From: Kineosporiaceae bacterium
Lineage (GTDB): Bacteria > Actinomycetota > Actinomycetes > Actinomycetales > Kineosporiaceae
Reading direction: 5' to 3'
Assembly: GCA_016794595.1 (NCBI GenBank)
Contig: JAEUJN010000043.1
Location: 62,001-126,000, forward strand
Length of the DNA: 64,000 bases
Positions 24,149-32,233 of the stretch are shown piece by piece (the stretch's first letter is position 1; every line of letters begins with the position of its first letter). The position numbers were made by a program, and so were the translations under genes. Under the pieces are notes generated by a model that had not been told where the DNA came from, did not search any database, and was given only the letters and a program-made list of their open reading frames with translations.

Positions 24149-25446
24149 GAAAGCCGAGGGCGGCCCGGCTCCGGCTCGGGGCCGGCGGGCGTCACCGGGC
24201 CCGTCAGCTCGGCGGGCACAGTCGACACGGCCGGCACAGGTGGCACAGGTGGCACCGTCGACACGGCTGGCCCGGCGAACATCCAGTGCCGCATCAGGAC
24301 GAACTTGACCGCCGTCGAGGTCACCGTCGCCACCGCGAGCACCATCGTGCTGACCACCGTCGGTGCCCCGGGCCACAGGAACCCGAACCCACCCAACGCC
24401 ACGGCGGTCACGGCCCACGTCAGCGCGAACACCCCGAATCCCTGAACCTGGCTGGTCAGGGCGCCCTCGCGCCGGCGGACGCCGAAGGTCCACTGCCGGT
24501 TCACCGCAGTGTTGACCACCGTCGCCAGACCGAGCGCCACCGTGTTCGCGGTCTGCGCCCGCCAGCCCATCCACGAGCTGTTCAGCGCAGCGAACAGGCC
24601 GAGGTGCAGCACCGTGGTCAGCGCCCCCACCACCGCGAACCGCACCGACTGCGCCCCCAGCCCGGCCCCGGACGTCGTCCGGCCCCACCGGTCACGGATC
24701 GCTGCGAGCGGCAGGGTGTCCATCGTGCGCTGCAGCCGGCGCACGCCGCGCAGGTCCTCGGCGGCGGTGGCGACGATGTCCACCCGCGAGTCGGGGTCGT
24801 CGACCCAATCGACCGGGACCTCGTGGATCCGCAACCCGCACCGCTGGGCGAGCACCAGCAGCTCGGTGTCGAAGAACCACGACGGGTCCTCGACCAGCGG
24901 CAGCAGCTCCGCGGCGACGTCCGCCCTGATCGCCTTGAAACCGCACTGGGCGTCACTGAAGCTCGCCCCCAGCGCGGTGCGCAGGATCAGGTTGTAGGTC
25001 CGCGAGATCGCCTCCCGGCGCGGACCCCGCACGACCCGCGAGTCGCGGTGCAGCCGGGTACCGATGGCGAGGTCGGAGTGCCCCGAGAGCAACGGGGCGA
25101 CCAGAGGCCACAGCGCGTCCAGATCCGTGGACAGGTCGACGTCCATGTAGGCCAACACCTGCGCGGGCGAGCCGGACCACACCTGCTTCAGCGCCCGTCC
25201 GCGGCCCTTGCGCTCCAGCCGGACCCAGACCACCTCGGGCAGGCTCGCCGCCAGCTCGGCAGCCACGGACGGCGTCGCGTCGGTGCTGGCGTTGTCGGCG
25301 ATGGTGATCCGGAACGCGTACGGGAAGCTCTCCCGCAGGCGGGCGTGCAGGCGGTGCACGGACCGGGACAGCGAGTGCTGTTCGTTGAACACCGGGACGA
25401 CGACGTCGACCACCAGGGGGCCGGACGGCGACTGATCGCTGCACAT
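24133..25446 (-). CDS. Family 2 glycosyltransferase fused to a GtrA-like membrane domain
   Basis: A 437-aa two-part protein. The N-terminal GT2 domain (about 12-245) shows VVDVVVPVFNEQHSL, the metal-binding AYMDVDLSTD, and FSDAQCGFKAIR, as in dolichyl/polyprenyl-phosphate glycosyltransferases. The C-terminal part (about 270-400) has four hydrophobic helices starting RFAVVGALTTVLHLGLFA, typical of GtrA, thought to flip lipid-linked sugars. A Pro/Val-rich tail follows. ATG 25446 is the best start; upstream codons are not domain-like. It likely charges a lipid carrier for cell-wall or glycan decoration. Confidence 0.88.
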   Translation of the reverse strand: MCSDQSPSGPLVVDVVVPVFNEQHSLSRSVHRLHARLRESFPYAFRITIADNASTDATPSVAAELAASLPEVVWVRLERKGRGRALKQVWSGSPAQVLAYMDVDLSTDLDALWPLVAPLLSGHSDLAIGTRLHRDSRVVRGPRREAISRTYNLILRTALGASFSDAQCGFKAIRADVAAELLPLVEDPSWFFDTELLVLAQRCGLRIHEVPVDWVDDPDSRVDIVATAAEDLRGVRRLQRTMDTLPLAAIRDRWGRTTSGAGLGAQSVRFAVVGALTTVLHLGLFAALNSSWMGWRAQTANTVALGLATVVNTAVNRQWTFGVRRREGALTSQVQGFGVFALTWAVTAVALGGFGFLWPGAPTVVSTMVLAVATVTSTAVKFVLMRHWMFAGPAVSTVPPVPPVPAVSTVPAELTGPVTPAGPEPEPGRPRLSQPVG

Positions 25447-25577
25447 GTGATCACCCTCGTCCCCGTGGCTGGGGGCAGGCTGAATGTGACCTGAGCGCCG
25501 ACGGTGAGCGGGACCACGCCTGAGCGGGGACACCTGCGGTTGCCCTCCTGCGGGGTGAGGCTGAAAGGATCGAGGGC

Positions 25578-26549
25578 ATGACCACTTCGGGACAGGCCGC
25601 GGTAGCGACCGCGGGACACGGCGGGAGTACCCCGGGAACGCGGATCGAGATCCGCAACCTGACCAAGCACTTCGGCTCCGTGATCGCCGTGGCCAACCTC
25701 ACCTTCGACGTCGAACCGGGGCGGATCACCGGCTTCCTGGGCCCCAATGGCGCCGGCAAGACCACCACCCTGCGGATGGCGCTCGGTCTGGTCCGGCCGA
25801 CCAGCGGGACGGCGCTGATCGGCGGGGTGCCCTACCGGCGGATCGCCCGACCGTTACGGGTCGTGGGCTCGGCGCTGGAGGCCACCAACTTCCACCCCGG
25901 CCGCAGCGGCCGTGATCACCTGCGGGTGCTGGGCGACACCGCGGGCATCGGCGCCGCACGGGTGGACGAGTTGCTCGACCTGGTCGGCCTGAAGGACGCC
26001 GCCCGCAAACGGGCCGGCGGCTACTCGATGGGCATGCGCCAGCGCCTCGGCCTGGCCGCCGCGCTGATCGGTGACCCGCCGGTGCTACTGCTCGACGAGC
26101 CGACCAACGGCCTGGACCCGGAGGGCATCCGGTGGTTGCGCGGGTTCCTGCGGCACCTGAGCAGCCAGGGCCGCACGATCCTGATCTCGAGCCACCTGCT
26201 GTCCGAGGTGGAGCAGACCGTGGACGACGTGGTGATCATCAACCACGGGCGCCTGGTCAAGGCCGGGCCGATCGAGGAGCTGCACGGGGAGTCCACCTGC
26301 CTGGTGCGCACCTCCGATCCCACCCGGCTGGCGCAGGCGCTGTCCGACTCGGCCGGGGTGCGCAGCCACCCGGCCGAGGACGGCGCACTGGTGGCCTCGA
26401 CCGCGGACCTGCGGTTGGTCGGCGACATCGCCCTGAAGACGGGGCTTCCGATCTGGGAACTGCGCGCCCAGGGCGGCGACCTGGAGCAGCTCTTCTTCGC
26501 CCTCACCGAGGAGCCCTCGGGCGCGGCACAGACGGGAGCAGTGGCATGA
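25578..26549 (+). CDS. ABC transporter ATP-binding protein (ABC-2 export type)
   Basis: A 323-aa ATPase. Walker A is GPNGAGKTT (near residues 55-63). The signature is GYSMGMRQRLGLAAAL, Walker B is PVLLLDEPTNGLDPEGI, and the switch histidine lies in ILISSHLLSEVEQ. The C-terminal 80 residues form the extra domain of drug or lipid exporters of the DrrA/BcrA group. ATG 25578 follows a weak ribosome site. It overlaps the permease gene by 4 bases, so both subunits are made together. Export substrate unknown. Confidence 0.9.
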   Translation: MTTSGQAAVATAGHGGSTPGTRIEIRNLTKHFGSVIAVANLTFDVEPGRITGFLGPNGAGKTTTLRMALGLVRPTSGTALIGGVPYRRIARPLRVVGSALEATNFHPGRSGRDHLRVLGDTAGIGAARVDELLDLVGLKDAARKRAGGYSMGMRQRLGLAAALIGDPPVLLLDEPTNGLDPEGIRWLRGFLRHLSSQGRTILISSHLLSEVEQTVDDVVIINHGRLVKAGPIEELHGESTCLVRTSDPTRLAQALSDSAGVRSHPAEDGALVASTADLRLVGDIALKTGLPIWELRAQGGDLEQLFFALTEEPSGAAQTGAVA

Positions 26550-27394
26550 ACGGGGCCATCCGATCCGAGATCCGCAAGGTCTTCACCACCCGGCTGTGGT
26601 GGGGCATGGCCCTGGGAATGGCCGCGCTGGCCGCTCTGATCTCGATGGGGTTCGCCGCCCTGGTCTCCACGGACTTCGGCGACGGTGGCGATCAGCCCGG
26701 CGGCAACCAGGGGAACCCATTCGCCCGGATGACCGTCGGCACCGCGCAGTTGATCTACAACGCCGGTCTGGTGCAGCAGATGACCACCCTGTTCCCGCTG
26801 GCTCTGGGCACGCTGTTGATCACGAGCGAGTATCGGCACAAGACGATCAGTGCCACCTTCCTCAGCACTCCCAACCGCTGGGTGGTGATGGTCTCCAAGG
26901 CGATCGCCGTGTCGGTGACCGGGGTCCTGTACGCCGTCGTGCACGCCGCGGCGAGCGTCGGTGGCGGTGCGGCAATCCTGATCGGGGTCAAGGGTGAGCC
27001 GACCCTGCTCGACCAGGGCGAGGTGTGGAAGTCGCTCGGGATCGGCGTGATCGCCTTCGTGGTCTGGATGTTGTTCGGGTTCGGGATCGGGATGCTGATC
27101 CGCAACCAGATCGCCGCGGTGCTGATCGGCGTCGGGGTGGCGTTCGTCGCGCAGATCGCCCTGAACGTCATCTTCACCGTGCAGGAGTGGTACTCGGCCA
27201 TGAAGTGGCTGCCCGGCAACCTGACCGCCAACATGCTGATCACGTCCGACCCGGTCGAGGGGCAGCAGGTCGACCCGGCCACCCAGAGCCAGTACTTCGA
27301 GTTCTGGTGGCAGTCGGCGCTGGTGCTGCTGGTCTACGCCGCCGTGCTGGCCGTGAGCGGAGCCTTCCTGACCACCCGGCGGGACGTCACCTGA
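26546..27394 (+). CDS. ABC-2 type transporter permease
   Basis: A 282-aa membrane protein whose ATG (26546) overlaps the ATPase stop (ATGA). Six hydrophobic segments are visible: residues about 20-42, 73-95, 110-140, 160-185, 190-212 and 255-275. The segment ITSEYRHKTISATFLSTPNR after the second helix is typical of ABC-2 exporters. It pairs with the preceding ATPase as a half-size exporter. The App1-like gene follows 3 bp later on the same strand and may share the transcript. Confidence 0.88.
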   Translation: MNGAIRSEIRKVFTTRLWWGMALGMAALAALISMGFAALVSTDFGDGGDQPGGNQGNPFARMTVGTAQLIYNAGLVQQMTTLFPLALGTLLITSEYRHKTISATFLSTPNRWVVMVSKAIAVSVTGVLYAVVHAAASVGGGAAILIGVKGEPTLLDQGEVWKSLGIGVIAFVVWMLFGFGIGMLIRNQIAAVLIGVGVAFVAQIALNVIFTVQEWYSAMKWLPGNLTANMLITSDPVEGQQVDPATQSQYFEFWWQSALVLLVYAAVLAVSGAFLTTRRDVT

Positions 27395-27397
27395 GCC

Positions 27398-28585
27398 ATG
27401 GGTGCGCATCCCGCCGGACGCCTGGAGGACGCCTGGAACGCACTGTGGGGCAAGGTGTTCCGCCGGCGTGGGTGGCGTCCCCTGATCGTCGCCTACCAGG
27501 GGTACGGGCGGGCCGGGGCCGGCGAGCCGTTCGTCCGGGTGCTGGCCAGGGTGCTGCTGGTCCCGGCGGCTCCCGTTCCCGTTCCCGCGCCGTCAGGCGG
27601 GCCCACCACCGGGCAGGATGCCTCCCTCACGGGGGGCCGCGGCCGACTCCGGGAATGGTCCCGCCGGGGCCGCCCGGCACACCACTCCGCTCCCGTGCGC
27701 ACCCCGCCGCCCGGGCTGCCGGACCGCCGCGGCTGGCGCGCCTTCTTCACCCTGCCGGCAGCCCATGCCCGGGTGAGGGTGAGCATCGGTGACACTGACC
27801 ACGAGGTGAGCGCGGATCGCTCCGGGATCATCGACGCCCGCCTGCCCGCGCCCGACCTGAGCCCGGGATGGCAACAGGTGACGCTGCGGATCGGGCAGGT
27901 CGAGCCCGCGGACGGGGCGCCCGAGGTATCCGTGGACGCGGTGACCGCACCGGTGCTGATGGTGGCCGGCGACCAACGCTTCGGGTTGATCAGCGACATC
28001 GACGACACCGTGATCCGCACCCTGCTGCCGCGGCCGATGCTGGCCGCCTACAACACCCTCGTGCTGCGCGAGACTGCCCGGCGGCCGGTGCCGGGGATGG
28101 CCGAGCTGTACCGCTCACTGCTCGCCGAGCACCCCGGCGCACCGACGGTCTATGTCTCGACCGGGGCCTGGAACACCGCCGGGATGCTCACCCGCTTCCT
28201 CTACCGGCACGGCTACCCCGCCGGACCCTTGCTGCTCACGGACTGGGGGCCGACGAACACCGGGTGGTTCCGCAGCGGGCAGGACCACAAGCGCGCCTGC
28301 CTGGCGGCCCTGGCGGCCGACCTGCCCGCCGTCCGGTGGATTCTGTTCGGCGACGACGGGCAGCACGATCCCAGTCTGTACGCCGAGTTCGCGCGACAGC
28401 ACCCCGACCGGGTGCGGGTGATCGCGATCCGGCAGCTGACCGTCACCGAACAGGTGCTGGCGCACGGCACGGCCACGAATCGCCCCGGCGAGCACCGAGA
28501 GCCGGCGCGCGCCGCCGTGCCCGAGGTGCGCGCCCCCGACGGCCGCGCACTGGCCGTCGCCCTCACCGGCTTCCCCCTCACCTGA
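27398..28585 (+). CDS. App1-like phosphatase (DUF2183)
   Basis: A 395-aa haloacid-dehalogenase-fold protein. The catalytic D-x-D-x-T loop is ISDIDDTVIRT at about residue 195. It is followed by LPRPMLAAYNTLVLRETARRPVPGM, the VYVSTGAWNT strand, and the acidic loop ILFGDDGQHDP. App1 of yeast is a phosphatidate phosphatase; bacterial members are uncharacterised. The first 150 residues contain a Pro/Gly-rich insertion (about 55-105) and a beta-rich part. It directly follows the ABC-2 permease, hinting at a membrane-lipid role (inference). Confidence 0.87.
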   Translation: MGAHPAGRLEDAWNALWGKVFRRRGWRPLIVAYQGYGRAGAGEPFVRVLARVLLVPAAPVPVPAPSGGPTTGQDASLTGGRGRLREWSRRGRPAHHSAPVRTPPPGLPDRRGWRAFFTLPAAHARVRVSIGDTDHEVSADRSGIIDARLPAPDLSPGWQQVTLRIGQVEPADGAPEVSVDAVTAPVLMVAGDQRFGLISDIDDTVIRTLLPRPMLAAYNTLVLRETARRPVPGMAELYRSLLAEHPGAPTVYVSTGAWNTAGMLTRFLYRHGYPAGPLLLTDWGPTNTGWFRSGQDHKRACLAALAADLPAVRWILFGDDGQHDPSLYAEFARQHPDRVRVIAIRQLTVTEQVLAHGTATNRPGEHREPARAAVPEVRAPDGRALAVALTGFPLT

Positions 28586-28621
28586 GAGCACCGAGGAGCC
28601 ACCACTCTGGAGGGGCGGTGC

Positions 28622-28653
28622 AGGGTTTGCCACCGTCTGCGGTGGCAAACCCT
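28622..28653. terminator. Strong 14-bp hairpin between App1-like gene and thrC
   Basis: The arm AGGGTTTGCCACCG (28622-28635) pairs perfectly with 28640-28653 around the loop TCTG. It begins 37 bp after the App1 stop and ends 39 bp before the thrC start. It most simply ends the ABC-2/App1 transcript. Because there is no T-run and it is close to thrC, it could also lie in the thrC leader. Confidence 0.6.
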
Positions 28654-28692
28654 CCACCTTGTCGGGCATCCGCACCCCAGTACCCTGACCAG

Positions 28693-30210
28693 GTGCCCGC
28701 CGAGCAGCCGATACCACCCCCCGTGCGCTACCTGAGCACTCGCAGTGACGCTGCGCCGCTCACGTTCACCGAGATCCTGCTCGAGGGGCTGGCACCGGAC
28801 GGTGGGCTGTACCTGCCGACCCACTACCCCCGGCTGGATCCCGCGACCCTGGCCTCCTGGCGCGGGCTGAGTTACGCCGAACTCGCCGAGCGCGTGCTGG
28901 CGCTGTTCATCGACGACATCCCGGCCAGGGATCTGCACGAGCTGGTGCACGGCACCTACACCGCGCAGGTGTTCGGCACCGAGGCGATCACTCCGCTGAC
29001 CCCGCTGCCCGGCGTCCGGGGGCTGCAGTCAGCGGCCGACCAGGAGCTTGCGCTGCTCGAGCTGTCCAATGGCCCGACGCTGGCCTTCAAGGACATGGCG
29101 ATGCAGCTGCTCGGCGCCCTGTTCGAGTACCAGTTGCGCCGCGAGGGCAGGCCGCTGAACATCCTCGGTGCGACCTCGGGGGATACCGGCAGCGCCGCGG
29201 AGTACGCCATGCGCGGCCGCGAGGGGATCGCGGTGTTCATGCTCAGCCCGCACGGGCGGATGAGCCCGTTCCAGCAGGCGCAGATGTTCACCCTGGCCGA
29301 GGAGAACATCCACAACCTCGCCGTCGAGGGCGTCTTCGACGACTGTCAGGACCTGGTGAAGGCGGTCTCGGGCGACCTGGACTTCAAGCGCCGGCTGAAC
29401 ATCGGCACGGTGAACTCGATCAACTGGGCCCGCCTGGTGGCCCAGGTGGTCTACTACGTGGCCGGCTGGCTGGCGGCGACCGACCCGGCACTGGACGGCA
29501 GGCAGGGGGACGACGGTGAGCACGCCGCACCGCAGCAGGTGAGCTTCACCGTGCCGTCCGGCAACTTCGGCAACATCTGCGCCGGGCACGTGGCCCGCAT
29601 GATGGGCCTGCCGATCCGACGACTGGTACTGGCCACCAACGAGAACAACGTGCTGGAGGAGTTCATCCGCACCGGCACCTACCGGGTGCGCGGTGGCGCC
29701 GACACCTACGAGACCTCGAGTCCCTCGATGGACATCTCCAAGGCGTCCAACATCGAGCGGTTCGTCTTCGACCTGCTCGGCCGGGACGCCGATCGGGTGG
29801 CCGACCTGTTCGGCAGGCAGGTGACAGAAGCGGGCGGCTTCACGATCACGCCCGAGGAGCACGCCCGGATCGCCGACGAGTTCGGCTTCGTCGCCGGCAC
29901 CAGCACTCACGCCGATCGGCTGGCGACGATCGCAGCGGTGTATGCCGCCTGTGGGCGACTGATCGACACCCACACCGCGGACGGCGTGCACGTGGCGCTC
30001 GAGCACCTCAAGGACGGCGTCCCGATGGTGGTGCTCGAGACCGCTCAGCCGATCAAGTTCGCCGCCGTGGTCGAGCAGGCCACCGGGGTGCGGCCGCCGT
30101 TGCCCGCCACCGTGGCCGACCTCGAGGACCTCCCCTGGCAGGTCGAGGTGGTACCCCCCGACCTCGAGCTGATCAAGCGCTACCTCGAGAAACACGCCCT
30201 CCCCCACTGA
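28693..30210 (+). CDS. thrC: Threonine synthase
   Basis: A 505-aa PLP enzyme of the longer threonine-synthase class, which converts O-phosphohomoserine to threonine. It starts VRYLSTRSDAAPLTFTEILLEGLAPDGGLY. The PLP lysine is K133 in GPTLAFKDMAMQ. The phosphate-binding GATSGDTGSAAEYA loop and VPSGNFGNICAG are intact, and the C-terminal lobe ends YLEKHALPH. GTG 28693 gives the usual N-terminus; the much longer open frame upstream is a shadow of the App1 gene. No other threonine genes are adjacent. It is convergent with the GH16 gene. Confidence 0.95.
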   Translation: MPAEQPIPPPVRYLSTRSDAAPLTFTEILLEGLAPDGGLYLPTHYPRLDPATLASWRGLSYAELAERVLALFIDDIPARDLHELVHGTYTAQVFGTEAITPLTPLPGVRGLQSAADQELALLELSNGPTLAFKDMAMQLLGALFEYQLRREGRPLNILGATSGDTGSAAEYAMRGREGIAVFMLSPHGRMSPFQQAQMFTLAEENIHNLAVEGVFDDCQDLVKAVSGDLDFKRRLNIGTVNSINWARLVAQVVYYVAGWLAATDPALDGRQGDDGEHAAPQQVSFTVPSGNFGNICAGHVARMMGLPIRRLVLATNENNVLEEFIRTGTYRVRGGADTYETSSPSMDISKASNIERFVFDLLGRDADRVADLFGRQVTEAGGFTITPEEHARIADEFGFVAGTSTHADRLATIAAVYAACGRLIDTHTADGVHVALEHLKDGVPMVVLETAQPIKFAAVVEQATGVRPPLPATVADLEDLPWQVEVVPPDLELIKRYLEKHALPH

Positions 30211-30221
30211 CCCACCCCACC

Positions 30222-30340
30222 CCCAACCCGCTCATGCTCCGCGGGGGACGCCTCATGCTCCGCCGGTGACCGGCAATTTGGGTGTTTTGTCCTCGATGTC
30301 AGATCATCGCGGGTCGGCTGGGGAGCATGAGCGGGTTGGG
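30222..30340. terminator. Long-range 19-bp inverted repeat between thrC and GH16
   Basis: CCCAACCCGCTCATGCTCC at 30222-30240 is the exact complement of 30322-30340. The 81-base interior includes a second TCATGCTCCGC and an AT-richer core (30274-30300). Such a structure could fold on either strand's transcript and end both convergent genes. The 3' arm leads into a G-run cluster. Confidence 0.55.
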
Positions 30341-30366
30341 ATGGGTTGGGATGGGTTGGGGTGGGG
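30334..30366 (+). other. G-run cluster, possible G-quadruplex
   Basis: The plus strand has at least six runs of three or more G separated by two bases or fewer (GGGTTGGGATGGGTTGGGAT, continuing to a final run of five G). This meets the usual sequence rule for a G-quadruplex. It lies between the 3' ends of thrC and the GH16 gene and reaches the GH16 stop codon. Confidence 0.6.
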
Positions 30367-30367
30367 G

Positions 30368-31741
30368 TCAGGTGGCGGGGGTGTGGACGCTGACCTGGTC
30401 GATCAGGTAGGTCGCCGGGAAGCGGGTGGTGGCGTCGGGGGTGCCTGGCCAGCGTCCGCCGACGGCCAGGTTGAGGCGCAGGTACATCGGCCGGCTGAAG
30501 GCCGCGGCCAGCCAGGGGGTGGACGCCGTGGTGCGGGTCTGGGTCAGGCGACCGTCGATGAACCACTGGATCTGACCGGCATCCCACTCGACCGCATAGG
30601 TGTGCAGCCCGCCGCTCGGCAGGGCCCCACCGGGCAGGGTCGCCGTCACCTTCTGCACCGGCTGGGTGGGCAGGTAGTCGTAGTGCAGGCTCTGGTGAAC
30701 CCGCGTGGACTCCACGCTCGCCGCACCGTCAGCACTGTCAGCACCGTCAGAACTGTCGCTGCCGCTGCCGATGGCCTCCATGATGTCCAGTTCACCGAGG
30801 CCACCATCGACCGGCCGCATCCAGAACGCCGGCCACATCCCCCGGGAAACCCCAGGTGCCGTGGGCAGTTGGGCCCGGACGGCGAATCGCCCGTAGGTGA
30901 AAGCCCGCTTGCCCTTGGTCTGCACGAACGCCGAGGAGTACTCCCGCCCACCGGGAAAGCGGTCGTCGCCGCTGCCGCAGGACACCCGGTCCGGCTCGCG
31001 GCGCGCGGTCAGGGCCAGCGCCCCGTCGGCAACGGTGAGGTTCTGCGGACGGCTGGTGAGGCAGGCCAGTTCGAGGTTGCCGTCGCCGAACGTCGAGGCG
31101 TTCAGCGCCGTCCACGATCGGCTGTCCAGGGTTTCGCTGTCGAAGTCGTCCACCCAGGACGGCGTGCGCGAGCGGAAGGTGACGTCGTCGACGTCCACCG
31201 CTGCCCTCGCCGGCAGCGCCGGCGCCAGCAGGTTCAGGTCCAGGCCCGACCCCGCCCTGGTCGCCACGTGGTTGACGCCGATCAGGGTCCAGGTGGTCCC
31301 GACGGTCACGGTGGAGGCGACCTCTGCCCGCTTGACCCCGCCCGACCACTCCTGCAGCCGCAGGCTGACCGGGGTGGAGGTCGTCGCGCGCACCCACGCG
31401 GTGGCGGTGTAGCTGCCACCTGCCACCGTACGGGTGACGGTGTTGGCGGTGTCGTTCAGGATGACGGTGTAGCGCGAGGTCGCGGTGTGCGTGAGCCGGA
31501 CGCCGGCGCCTCGCCGCCCGGCGACGCCGCTGAGGCTGCCCTTCGCCGTCGATTCGAACCAGCCGGCCAGCCCGGTGTCGAAGGTCGGGTTGACCAGGGT
31601 GTGCAGTGGTGCGGCCTGCGCCGGTGCGGTGCCGAGCGGCCCGCTCGACCCGGTCGCGGCGGCCAGCATGGGGGCGGCCAGGGCGAGGACCAGCGCGGCG
31701 GCGGCTCGACGGACACCCGTGGACGGCGTCCGTCGAGCCAT
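30368..31741 (-). CDS. Secreted glycoside hydrolase family 16 with N-terminal carbohydrate-binding module
   Basis: A 457-aa exported protein. The signal peptide covers residues 1-44, a basic start then an Ala/Leu core, with a likely cut after AQA. Residues about 48-190 look like a CBM4/9-type beta-sandwich (NPTFDTGLAGW ... VDVDDVTF). The GH16 domain follows (about 197-457), with the catalytic motif E317-L-D-I-M-E322: E317 nucleophile, E322 acid/base. GH16 enzymes cut beta-1,3/1,4-glucans or related galactans. Right after the motif a low-complexity Ser/Asp/Gly insert replaces a normally short loop. ATG 31741 starts the signal peptide; an upstream ATG would add 18 residues before it. Confidence 0.9.
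   Translation of the reverse strand: MARRTPSTGVRRAAAALVLALAAPMLAAATGSSGPLGTAPAQAAPLHTLVNPTFDTGLAGWFESTAKGSLSGVAGRRGAGVRLTHTATSRYTVILNDTANTVTRTVAGGSYTATAWVRATTSTPVSLRLQEWSGGVKRAEVASTVTVGTTWTLIGVNHVATRAGSGLDLNLLAPALPARAAVDVDDVTFRSRTPSWVDDFDSETLDSRSWTALNASTFGDGNLELACLTSRPQNLTVADGALALTARREPDRVSCGSGDDRFPGGREYSSAFVQTKGKRAFTYGRFAVRAQLPTAPGVSRGMWPAFWMRPVDGGLGELDIMEAIGSGSDSSDGADSADGAASVESTRVHQSLHYDYLPTQPVQKVTATLPGGALPSGGLHTYAVEWDAGQIQWFIDGRLTQTRTTASTPWLAAAFSRPMYLRLNLAVGGRWPGTPDATTRFPATYLIDQVSVHTPAT
30728..30763. repeat. Four 9-bp tandem repeats inside the GH16 gene
   Basis: Units GTCAGCACT, GTCAGCACC, GTCAGAACT and GTCGCTGCC follow one another. On the coding strand they encode a run of Ser, Asp, Ala and Gly directly after the catalytic ELDIMEAIG. 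Copy-number change would keep the frame and lengthen or shorten this loop. Confidence 0.65.
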
Positions 31742-31851
31742 ACGCCGAGAACCTCCGCGTCGTCGAGGCTGCGGGATGCAGCCCTGATGACTCAAAGCTA
31801 GATCTCGACCACTCAGAGTGTCGATCGCCCTGCCGAGTGACCTCCCCCCTG

Positions 31852-31891
31852 GTGATCATGCACTTTCGAATAGTCGAAAGTGCATGATCAC
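31852..31891. repeat. Palindromic repeat copy 3, terminator of the FGGY operon
   Basis: An 18-bp perfect stem with a loop ATAG (31870-31873). The core is the family's CACTTTCGA/TCGAAAGTG, extended by GTGATCATG. It ends 3 bp before the stop codon of the DUF1801 gene, the last gene of the minus-strand operon, and about 110 bp upstream of the GH16 start, so it separates the two transcripts. Confidence 0.85.
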
Positions 31892-31894
31892 GGG

Positions 31895-32233
31895 TCACAG
31901 GGTCAGGCGGTACCGGACCATCCGCTCGATCAGCTCCATCGGCAAGGGCTCGTCGTGCGGGAACTGCACCGAGCCCTTGGCCCAGGTGCGCCCACCGAAC
32001 TCCGCGGCGAAGTGCTCGATGGTGGCCGGGCCGGGGTAGAACCCGACGTGCCGGGCGAACCCGGCCCAGTGCACGAAGTTCTTCCCCGTGCGCTTGAACG
32101 TCGGGATCCCGTAAGAGATCGCCGCGGTGACGTCCGGCACGATCGAACGCACCAGGGACTCGATCTGCTCCAGCCGCTCGCGGGCCACCTCGTCCACTGC
32201 CGCATAGCTCTCGGCGAACACCGGGTCGGTCAT
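31895..32233 (-). CDS. Small DUF1801 (YdhG-like) protein
   Basis: A 112-aa protein with the YdhG-type domain. It shows SLVRSIVPDVTAAISYGIPTFKR, the NFVHWAGFARHVGFYPGP strand pair, and SVQFPHDEPLP near the end. B. subtilis YdhG is called an iron chaperone because of its frataxin-like fold, but this is not settled for the wider family. ATG 32233 overlaps the FGGY-kinase stop by 4 bases, so it is translated with that operon. Its link to sugar metabolism is unclear. Confidence 0.85.
   Translation of the reverse strand: MTDPVFAESYAAVDEVARERLEQIESLVRSIVPDVTAAISYGIPTFKRTGKNFVHWAGFARHVGFYPGPATIEHFAAEFGGRTWAKGSVQFPHDEPLPMELIERMVRYRLTL

Noticed and set aside
24094-25494. Long plus-strand open frame opposite the GT2-GtrA gene
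   Set aside because: It is the complement shadow of a well-supported gene, rich in Arg, Gly and His, with no domain. Many similar long frames across the window were dropped for the same reason (for example 12127-13617 and 17892-19373 on the minus strand).
31540-31560. Possible tRNA T-loop (GGTTCGAATC on the minus strand)
   Set aside because: It lies within the coding part of GH16 and has no cloverleaf arms or acceptor stem around it. No tRNA is seen elsewhere.
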